DNA of 64,000 nucleotides from Aphrocallistes beatrix (lineage: Eukaryota > Porifera > Hexactinellida > Sceptrulophora > Aphrocallistidae): positions 4,805,857 through 4,869,856 of the forward strand of contig OY725493.1 in the NCBI GenBank assembly GCA_963281255.1, given 5' to 3'. Below the pieces are notes generated by a model. The model saw only the letters and a program-made list of their open reading frames with translations, had not been told where the DNA came from and did not search any database. The position numbers and the translations under genes were made by a program. Position 1 is the stretch's first letter. Every line of letters starts with the position of its first letter. Of the stretch, positions 55,538 through 64,000 are shown one piece after another.

Positions 55538-56107
55538 CTATGAGAATTTATAGAACGCTAGTCCTATTCCAGTCAGAACGGATAATACCATAGTTGCATA
55601 AGCTGACTTGTACAGTTTGGGGAGCGCAAACCCGTAGCCTCTGTCCCACGCTATATGCCTCAGGCCCCCCCATACGAAGTACCCGAACGGAATACCGAGG
55701 GTAAGCTTGACAGCTGTCACGGCTGGAGCTGGGATCTGGAGGTCTCTGAGAGCGGTGAGAAGACTGTCAAAACTCGTAAAGTTCATGAAGTAAAGGTAGA
55801 TGCCGAACGTAGACATGCAAGTCGCTATGAACACTTCTGTCGTGCGATATGCTATAGACATGGTCCAGGTTATCTGCGGCTTGTAGATGGTGAGGTGTGG
55901 GGAAAGAGGTCGTTTCAGACGCTTCTGTTTCGTAAAAAAATCCTCTGACAAAATGGGAGTGTCATTGGGGTCCTGAGTATTAGCTCCAGTTATCTGTAAG
56001 AGCTGAGGAGCTGTGAAAATGTATGCCCGCGAGATTCGAGGAATTTTTGGATTTGTAAGGGATATACGTTGCGTACCATAACGCAGTGAAACGTTGAGGA
56101 ATGCCAT
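55538..56107 (-). CDS. SDHC: Succinate dehydrogenase cytochrome b560 subunit
   Basis: Membrane anchor of mitochondrial complex II. Intronless, 189 residues from ATG 56107; the frame opens further upstream, but the sequence from 56107 (MAFLNVSLRYGTQR) looks like a mitochondrial presequence. The signature KRPLSPHLTIYKPQITW, three membrane helices and GGLRHIAWDRGYGFALP identify the family. Ser84 and Arg88, corresponding to the ubiquinone-site Ser and Arg, are kept (WTMSIAYRTT), but the His usually before that Arg is Tyr. The His that ligates heme b in the family (YHxxNGIRH) is Phe144 here (YFVWGGLRH), read directly from codons TAC TTC. The anchor may therefore lack one heme ligand. Confidence 0.9.
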   Translation of the reverse strand: MAFLNVSLRYGTQRISLTNPKIPRISRAYIFTAPQLLQITGANTQDPNDTPILSEDFFTKQKRLKRPLSPHLTIYKPQITWTMSIAYRTTEVFIATCMSTFGIYLYFMNFTSFDSLLTALRDLQIPAPAVTAVKLTLGIPFGYFVWGGLRHIAWDRGYGFALPKLYKSAYATMVLSVLTGIGLAFYKFS

Positions 56108-56300
56108 TGCTAATTGCTGAGAAGTAATCATACAATATTGTATCATTAGTAAATAGGTGTGATAGATCATTAGTAATAACTGTCTGCGTGTTTATTAAAC
56201 TAGAGAAACAAGATCTAATTCGCAAGCCCATGACTAAATTAATTTCCTAATTAGCTCTACATTGTCCTAAATGAACTCGCAGCCTAGCAATGAAGGCTCT

Positions 56301-58574
56301 CTAAGGATGTCTTTCAGCATTCTTCTGCGGATCAGGAGCGATTTTTATCATGTCATCAATCCTTAGAATAGTGATCGCAGCTTCTGTTGCAAACTTGAGA
56401 CTTTTAATCTTCCCAATTGTTGGCTCTAAAACTCCTAACTGCTTGTTGTCTTTCACAGTACCTGATAAAAGAATTAACATTATGGTCTGTTGGTAGTCAA
56501 TTTTAAGTGTTCAATTTCGCAGAATTACCTTTGTATAAGTCCAGTCCGCACCATTTGAGCTTGTCCTTGTCAGGGACTGACTGGGACAGGTTGTGGAGGG
56601 CTCTCAGCCTAGCGACCAGGTCGGTGGAGTCTAGGGCTGCATTCACTGCGAGCGTCTTAGGAATGACGAGGAGAGATTTCGCAAACTCAGCTATTGCGAT
56701 CTGCTCACGAGAGGACATAGTGGTTGCAAAATTTTCTATAAATAAAGATATATAATTATTGATATACCCAGGAAAACAAATATTAGAACGATACTGTAGT
56801 CCAGGTAGTAGGAGTATTGTTTCCCACTCAATTAGTATTAACTAAAAGTCTATTCACAAAGGAAAAGGAAAAATATAATCACCATCTTGTGATGGAGCAT
56901 AAGATTCCGTATCGTAGACCTACCTAGGTAAATGGAGAGAGCTGCTTCACAAGCTCCACCCCCTGGACACACGGAATTGGACTCTATGACTCTGCGCACC
57001 ACAGAGAGTGCATCATGAACTGACCGCTCCATCTCATCAATCATAAAGTCGTTAGCCCCTCTCAGTATGATGCTAGCTGAACTCTTCGCCTTTACAATTA
57101 CAAAATTTTTTTGTTGAATAGGCATTTAAGCGTAAATTCGTTGTTAGTATTATTAACGTATCTCTACCTGAGTTCCTTTGATTAGCATCAACTCGTCGTC
57201 CGATATTCTCTCCTGGACTACCTCGTCAGCATGGCCTAGCATCGACGCTTCAAAGCTCTCTTCTCCCTCCATGTTAGCCAGCGTCGAGCATAGCTGGCCA
57301 CCTGTCATGCGAGCTAGCCTCTTCAAATCCTCTTTCTTACACCTCCGAACAGCCATCACCCCTAACCGAGTATATATAGCATACTACACACAAGATGGAG
57401 GTACGTGCTGAATCGTGTTTCGAAATTCAAACCTGCATCTATGAACGGTTTCAGATTCTGGTCATCTATCCCTCCCGTGACTAGGACAACATTAGCGCCA
57501 GCTGTCAGGATCTTCTTGATCCGCTCTTTCGTTATGTCAGTCTCTCGCTTACGAATATCTTCCAGATTCTCAGGATTGTCGATCAACACCTAATTATTCG
57601 GAATATCATTAATAGACATTTATAATATAAATTTAGATGTTAAAATAGTGCAAATACACAAATGATGTCTTACGCTAACGCCCAGATTCATTCGGGCCTT
57701 GTTAAGGCTGAAGTCGAGGAGAGCTAGCCTCGCCGGTTGGATTCTCTTCACCATCAGCTGAGAAGCGACGGTGCAATTAAGCGCATACCCATTCACGAGG
57801 AGGGACTCCCTGCTGCTCTTTCCGTGCGCTTTCAACACGTTGATTGCCTTAATTGGGCATTTCACTTCTCCTTTCGCAGAAGTACGCTTGATGGAGAGGC
57901 AAGCTTCTACCACCATGTTGGAGAAAAATTCAGAGTCGGGACCAATGATCTTAGAAGACATTGAGGTTTTAGCTACGTTCACCAGACATTCTCTTCCGAT
58001 GTCTTCAGCCTACAGAGAGAAATATGGGATAGACAGCTGCTCTCTCAAACCGTTCTGTTGGCATTCATACCTTTATTACGAGGTTGTCTTGGATATACCT
58101 CACCGCTTCTTTACAAGCGAGTTTATAACCGGAGATGATGCTGGTAGGATGTATCTTGTACTTCACCAATTCATTCGCGTTTTTTAACAACTCTGCAGCG
58201 ATAATCACCACAGATGTCGTGCCATCTCCAATCTCTTGATCTTGTAACTCTGCTAGCTCGCACAAAACCTGTAAATGCAAGCAATATATACAATCCTTTT
58301 CATAGGTTTCAATTATAGTTATTACTAATATATGTATAATATATATCACCTTAGCAGCGGGATGTTCAACTTCTAACATCTTAAGTATGGTTGCGCCATC
58401 ATTCGTAATAGTGACATCGCCAATATCATCAACCAGCATTTTGTCTAGGCCCACAGGTCCCAGAGAAGACTTGACAATATTCGCGATCGAAACAGCAGCC
58501 ATCACGTTTTGGTTACGTACATCTTCTCCTGTTTTGCGTTCGCCTCCCACGGACAATTTGACTGATGTAGACAT
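56301..58574 (-). CDS. TCP1: T-complex protein 1 subunit alpha (CCT1)
   Basis: Alpha subunit of the cytosolic chaperonin TRiC/CCT that folds actin and tubulin. Eight exons on the minus strand, from about 58574-58350 to 56463-56301. The family core is nearly identical to other animals: [29 protein letters not shown], the ATP motif [16 protein letters not shown], the apical-domain LVTGGIDD segment, [33 protein letters not shown] and [25 protein letters not shown]. The protein ends [13 protein letters not shown], shorter than the vertebrate C-terminal tail. The 5' end faces the SEFIR-Death gene with about 620 bases between. Confidence 0.95.
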
Positions 58575-59193
58575 TACTTTCCTAGCTGCAACAGTACAAA
58601 CATTAATATTTGGGGTAATTAGTGGAAAACTAACACATTTCTAATTTGTACCATCAAGTTATTGGTAAGCACGAACATTCTACGTAAATTGGCGCAGATG
58701 GAGCGGAAATTAGCTGCCTATCATAATTTTTTTGATAACAGACCACTTTATATTGAATAGTGGAAGCTTGACAGTGTAAAAAAACTATTATAGGGTTTAT
58801 AATAATGCTAAATATGGTGCTGGTTTCATGAAGATGGCAGAATTGCTTAGTTTCCATACGCTAAATTGGCTGGCACTAATCAGTTCAATAACTTCCAGTG
58901 ATCATAGCTCTGAGATAGATATGCTGCAGTATGTTATGTACTTTCGTGACGCACACACGCAAGGAGTTTCTAATACAGTGCTACAAAAATAATTGAAATA
59001 TAATTAAATATGACAAAATATTTTAAAATATGACTAAAATAAGCTCTTTATGTGTGAACTGTAATGTTTCTATATATACGTATATGTCACATGTACAAAT
59101 TTATGGATGTACCAGACTTTATATAAATAGAAATGTAGACGGAGGTTTGTAAGGGAGATAACATTGCTTGGCACATTTTAGATCTAACTATTC
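58575..59193. other. Intergenic region between divergent TCP1 and SEFIR-Death genes
   Basis: About 620 AT-rich bases that should hold both promoters. At about 59150 the sequence TAAGGGAGATAACAT matches a stretch of the interspersed repeat copy at about 25189, over about 15 bases only. A minus-strand frame at 58857-58654 is not credible. Confidence 0.4.
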
Positions 59194-60444
59194 ATGGCAT
59201 CAAATAACATGAGTGAATATGAACTCCAACCGAGAGAAGGTAAGAACATAGTAAGTGCATTTATTACATTTGAATTTATATATGGTATATTATTCTAGAG
59301 GAGGATGTGTTGAGGGAAATCAATCAAATCAATCAGAATTTTTCACCGGTCTATAAAAAAGTGTTCATATCTTACTGTAAAGACGATCCGACAGACCCTT
59401 ACTGGATTAAGACTGTGTACCAATTCGTGTATTGCCTCCTAGCGCTAGGCATCGATGTAAGCGTAGACTTCCTTGAAGATAACGGAGGGGGTAACCTTGC
59501 TTTCGAGATTGCGAATAAAATCGAACTTTGTGACAAGATTTTAATGATAAATAGCCCTGAGTATTACAGGATTATTACCAAGCAAGAACCACGCGAAGAC
59601 CAGACTTCGAGGAGCGTAGCGTTTGAAGGACAGCTTATCTACTCTGAATTGTTCAAACAAAATGGAAAGAAGGTCATTCCTATATTTCTTAAAAGATACC
59701 CTGGTATGTTGGGGATCATCCCTCCAGCCTTCAAGACGAACACAACCTACATTTTGAAGGTGTCGCCTACTTGTTTAGACTTGACTAAATACGACAAATT
59801 TACACAATTGGCTTGCTCGTTAATAGGAATTAACGTCAAGGAATGGGGAGGTTAGTGCTTGGTCTTAGAATGAATCATGCTAGAGTTAATTAGACCTTTA
59901 AAAACAGATCATTTCTACACTTCAAAAATGTGTAAAATTTACTAAATTTATCTCTTATAAAATACGTAGGTACTGTGAACTTGAACTCGTGCAGGTCTAT
60001 CCAACTCGTGGAGTTAGTATCGAATGTAGAGATCTTCCCAGATCTAGACAGACGGCTGAGCGAGGGGAGTCCAGAGGGATTTCTTACTAGTCTCCTGCCA
60101 TTTGTGATGCCATTCTGGCAGCGCCTGGCCCTGGAATTAGAGGTGAATCTGAAAACGGTTAAAGAACTGTATAGCAAAGAATCAGAAAAGGAACAATGCT
60201 ATCAATCACTCTACCAATGGTGGAAGTAAGTCACACAGTTATACAAAATGAAATTGGCATTATTATTATTAATATTATTTAAAACGCTTTCAATTCTAGG
60301 AAGCAGCCTGAAGCCACGTTTAGAGACCTGATAGCAGGGCTGAACGCAGTGATCGGAGTTGACACACGGATGCTTATCCAGAGGATAGAGAAGTATGCGC
60401 TGCAGCAGCAACGATCAGCTAACGAGCAAGATCCAAGCAAATGA
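59194..60444 (+). CDS. SEFIR-Death domain adaptor protein
   Basis: Four exons, 59194-59239, 59299-59850, 59970-60225 and 60300-60444, in phase, 332 residues. Residues about 30-190 form a SEFIR/TIR-like domain: KKVFISYCKDD, the ALGIDVSVDFLED box, LCDKILMINSPEYY and VIPIFLKRYP. The wording of the box 1 and the central D motif is closer to SEFIR (IL-17 receptor, Act1/CIKS) than to TIR. Residues about 205-312 have Death-domain features (FWQRLALELEVN, LYQWWKKQPEATFRDLIAGL). With no signal peptide or membrane helix it looks like a cytosolic adaptor, by analogy with MyD88 (Death then TIR) but in the reverse order. It probably links an IL-17R-like receptor to kinases, which is inference. Confidence 0.75.
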
Positions 60445-60556
60445 ACTAACTAATGTACGGCTGAAGTGATCGGGTTTTTAACAAAGACAAGCGTGCTTGT
60501 GTAAATAAGATTGAAAGATGAGAGTGTGTAAACTTTATAAAGATAAATATTATCCA

Positions 60557-63500
60557 TTATTTGGGTATCATAGTTGCCAGGTAGAGCCATATAGAGAAAA
60601 TGGTATTAGGGTAAGGATAGACGTAGCAAGCGATAACGAATTCAACCCCCGGCTCTTGACACGTGTGTATCCCAGTGGCATAGACTTGTTCTTCGAAGCC
60701 CTTGGAAGAAGTTGGGACGAGGTGCATAGGAAAACCGACGATCTGGTATGCAGAGAAAAGAGACTCGAATGCTTGCTTCAGCTCAGCTTCAGGTAAGTCG
60801 GGATAAGATTCCTCGAACTTGACAAGATGTTCTCCTAGCATTGCACATGCAGGTCTGTTCCATTGCGTTATAAGCCTACTGCGCCATGACTCTATCTTGA
60901 TCTGCAGCTGATGCTGAATCATATCCTGGAGCTTGAAGGCCTTCTCCATATCTGGAGGTGTGTACAACAGCTCTGACGGTTGTAGACTGTACTGTAGAAT
61001 CCAGTCCGGGAGGAGGCAGGTCTTCCACTTACGGCCGTTTGTAAATGCGTAATCTATGTCGGAAGGCTTGGTGCAGGGTTGAATGTTGAAGTGTATCTTC
61101 TTAGCTGCTACTATGGTGTATATGTGTAGGAGGGGACAGTTCGTGTCAGAAGTGGAGAAATTCTCTCCGGTGGAAGGATTCCACAGACGTAGGTTGGATG
61201 AGAACTTGTCTTTGCTTAGTACGTATGCTGTAGAACCTTCTGGAACTGCGAAACCTAACACTAACCACGACTCGATATTCAGGAAGAGGAAATAATTCAA
61301 CAGAAGAGTGGCGTGTTCCTCTTCATCTCCGCACCTCAGTTTTAAGAATTCTTCTGCCGGCACCCAAACATCCGATAATCCTTTTAGGCACTGACTATCT
61401 GGGAGGAAAGGAATGAGAGAGACGAACCTAGAAATCCTCTCCAACTGCGGAAGTGTGAAGCTGTCATCTATCGGTATGAATAGTTCCGGTGGGTTCAATG
61501 GCATAATGTACCTGTTAACCAACACCTGTCTCCCGTGTATATCTCCTACGCTGATTGTGAATACCCGATCAGGGAAGCTATCAGTTAGAGAAGATATTTC
61601 ACTCTTAAACTTCTCCACCAGTTTCTTGTCATCTTTATCAAGTAATGCAGCGTAAATGGATTTCTGTGGTTTGATGAGAGGATCGAGGGTTATGAACATA
61701 CTCAGCTGCATATCAACGTCCTCCATTCTACCTACTCTCTCGTAGCCGAAAAGAAGCTTGGGAGCTCTGACCTAGCAACGGACCACGGATAAGATATTTC
61801 ATTGGACTGTATAGAAAATAATGAGTAATTGCTCCCCTACCTTGAATGTCCCATCAATCCTAGAGTTGATAAGAATGGTGTGGAATGGGATTTGGAAAGA
61901 TCCCATCCACTTATAATCCAACCTCTCCTGCACATTAGTAGCCCGCAGCCTTTCATCCTCCAATGCATCCACTCGCACCAAGTCAAACACGTTGAAGTAG
62001 ATGACGTCATTGTTGGATAGAAGAGAGTCAGCGGAGAAGGTTTGCTGTGTCAGAGCAGAGGTGTGGTAAGGAATGATGAGCTCTTCGTTCCAGTTAGGGT
62101 TCACTCCCAGGGACTGTTTAGTCCTACGAGTTAAAAGCAAAACTTAAAACATTGGCAATACTATCAATCCTGCTATACTGAATACCTGTAGGTTGTTCCT
62201 TGGAATCTAACCTCTATGAAAGGTTGCGTCTCATTCAAAGTTTCGCCTTCATCACTCACTACATCCTCCTCTCTCCGATCCAATCCAAGCGCCCCCACTC
62301 CCTGCGCGCTACTGCTCTCTCGCCACAAACTGGTCGCCGCGCGGCTTCTATTCTCTCTGGAAATAGCCGCGCTTGAGTCTGACACGCGTGAAGGGAAGTT
62401 GTACCCCTGTAGCACCCTGACTACCAGATTGAGCTGGCGAATGTTGGCGTGCTTTGAGGAGACAGTCCTCCGAGGCACCCGCTTAGGATGCAGGGGGCGT
62501 TTGGGGGCGAATAGGGCAATTATATTGTTTCTTAGAGTAGTGATGTTAGGCACAGGATCCTCAATCACTACCTCATCCAGTGAGTATTCAGACCCCTTCG
62601 CCTGCTGCTTTAATTCCCTCCGGATGGACTGGTAGAAGGATTCCATTCCATGGTGCCAAGGTGTGAATTCTGTGTCTACGTCCTCTGGGTGCGTTCCTAA
62701 GCGAACTGAACTTCCTGCCAACTGCGTCTCGTCATCGAAACGAATCGACCTTGTAGGACTCAGCTCAAACCTTGAAATAAGAGCCTATAACAGGTGTTCA
62801 TAGCAGTGATTCCCAATATGGACCAACTTGTGTTTATCTTCAAAGTGTCTGAATGCGGGATTTGAATTGAAGTCTATCTCAGTCAGGAAAGGCCGCACCA
62901 TGTCCATCCGTGTGAGTGTGAATCCGTTGCCGCAGTCCTCACCGGGCAGGGAACGCAGCAACTGGAGGAGGGGGAGATTTCTGGGGTCATTGGGGTCCAG
63001 GCGGGAGGAAGCAAGTGACGCTCTGATCTTCCCTGCATCTGAAAATAAATGTGAATGTACCTCATTAGAATTACCCGTAATATTACGCAATGAATCGATG
63101 TTGTTCATGAATCGAAAAGTTGTATTATAATGTACCTAATGGCATCTTTGTCAATTTCCCGAATCCGCTCCATTCATTCCTCTCAGCCACCTGTCGTCCT
63201 CCATACAGCTCTAAGCTAGCATTGATAGCGCCAGTAGTGTAAGGCAGCGTCCTGCCCCCCAGGGGTACACTCGCCCCCACGCCTAGCTTCGGCGGGATAA
63301 CCTTTTCGTAGGCGAAGTCCAGCGAATGGAACACGGGCGCAGAGGCTGGCTTCTGAGCTGGGTTGGAGGAGGGGATGGGGTAGGGTACTTCTGCTAGGAG
63401 GGTGTGCGTGAGGGAGGATTGGTAGACCTCTATGATGATGGAGTCAGGCTTCTGACGGAGTTGTAACTGGAAATGCTCCTAACACACATGAGTACTGCTA

Positions 63501-64000
63501 ACATCAGACCTTATAAAGTAAGGTATCGGTTTGTAAACGCACTTGAAAGTCTGTTATGAAATCTTGCTTCAATTTCCGGTGTTTAGTTTCGCAGACAGTT
63601 TCACCGTTAATCTTAACACGCAAGAAATAACTAATCTTCTCGACATCTCTCCTGCGTGACAATTCCCTTTGGTCCTCGATCTTGCTGGAGACTGGCATGT
63701 TCAGGTAGAGTTCTGGAGTTAAGATGGGCTGTCCGGGGTGTCTGCGGTTAGCGAGGTACTCCTCTTCTAGCCGACGCCGGACTGCTTCCTCCGCGAACTC
63801 CGTGGGAGCCATGGGGGGCGGGGCATCGAGAGGGAAGGAGATTCCGGATGCTTGGCTCCCATTCAGAAGTTCCTGTCTCGTTTCTTGATCCCGTCTCCAC
63901 TGGTCGTATTCCACTTCGTAATTAATTCTCTCTGCAGACAATTTCTCTTCAAATTCTTCCTTCAGCTCGATCAACTCCTGCTCAATCTCAGTCATGAAGT
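60557..64000 (-). CDS. CC2D2A: CC2D2A, ciliary transition zone protein (C-terminal part, 5' end outside window)
   Basis: Component of the MKS/B9 complex at the ciliary transition zone; mutated in Meckel and Joubert syndromes. The 3' part of the gene is visible in about six exons: from the window edge to about 63541, about 63478-63140, about 63040-62790, about 62780-62190, about 62125-61845 and 61735-60557. A coiled coil (IEQELIELKEEFEEKLSAER) comes first, then a C2-like region (FQLQLRQKPDSIIIEVYQSS), a second C2 domain with FIEVRFQGTTYRTKQS and NPNWNEELIIPYH, then DYKWMGSFQIPFHTILINSRIDGTF-like sequence. The last exon has the transglutaminase-like domain (GDEEEHATLLLNYFL, VPEGSTAYVL, FNIQPCTKPSD), ending FSIWLYLATMIPK. 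The ATG at 63995 is probably internal, as human CC2D2A has several hundred more N-terminal residues. Confidence 0.92.

Noticed and set aside
1-64000. Bacterial or oomycete contamination as the source
   Set aside because: Short spliceosomal introns throughout and several animal-type genes (MRTF, LIG3 with PARP finger, PIM-like kinase, TRAF, SEFIR) on one contiguous stretch.

Overview
The window is nuclear DNA from an animal with a compact genome. Genes have short GT-AG introns (about 37 to 110 bp, a few longer), there are roughly 30 genes in 64 kb, and the products are animal-type: a myocardin-related SRF coactivator with RPEL and SAP motifs, DNA ligase III with a PARP zinc finger and a BRCT domain, a SID-1-type membrane protein, PIM-like kinase, TRAF-type and TRIM-NHL proteins, a SEFIR-Death adaptor, and the ciliary proteins ARL13B, ZMYND12 and CC2D2A. 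An early-branching, ciliated, small-genome invertebrate such as a sponge fits best, but this is inference from gene content and density; I cannot name a species.

Layout. 1-1545 is the 3' part of a single-pass membrane protein. 2273-10846 holds four forward genes: MRTF, a TRAF-like protein, nicalin and UCHL5. 11145-35317 is a run of ten reverse-strand genes: RING-MATH protein, SIDT, LIG3, DDX43, a plant-type NCL exchanger, ZMYND12, ARL13B, an F-box/WD40 protein, an ankyrin protein and TRIM-NHL, followed by an unknown protein. 36427-37957 is a forward, probably myristoylated permuted-papain-fold (C92-like) protein. 38096-50003 is reverse again: an 80-residue unknown, a SPATA22-like protein, a PIM-like kinase with a 2.7 kb intron, a coiled-coil protein, an ankyrin-SOCS protein and a small unknown. 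50141-52925 is a seven-transmembrane receptor fused to a phosphatidylinositol phosphate kinase, the most striking gene here. Then come an NHL protein (forward), a coiled-coil unknown, SDHC and CCT1 (reverse), a SEFIR-Death adaptor (forward), and the 3' part of CC2D2A (reverse, running off the window).

The neighbours do not form an operon-like unit. Themes recur: ubiquitin ligases and deubiquitinase (UCHL5, F-box/WD40, ASB-like, TRIM-NHL, TRAF-like), cilia (ARL13B, ZMYND12, CC2D2A), immune-type signalling (TRAF, SEFIR-Death, SIDT) and genome maintenance or meiosis (LIG3, SPATA22-like). Gene structure is strongly two-mode: NCLN, SIDT, ARL13B, the NCL exchanger, SDHC and TRIM-NHL are intronless, while LIG3, CCT1, UCHL5, MRTF and PIM keep many introns. 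Two copies of a non-coding interspersed repeat with three tandem GC-rich hairpins lie in a LIG3 intron and between the exchanger and ZMYND12. I saw no tRNA, rRNA or CRISPR array.
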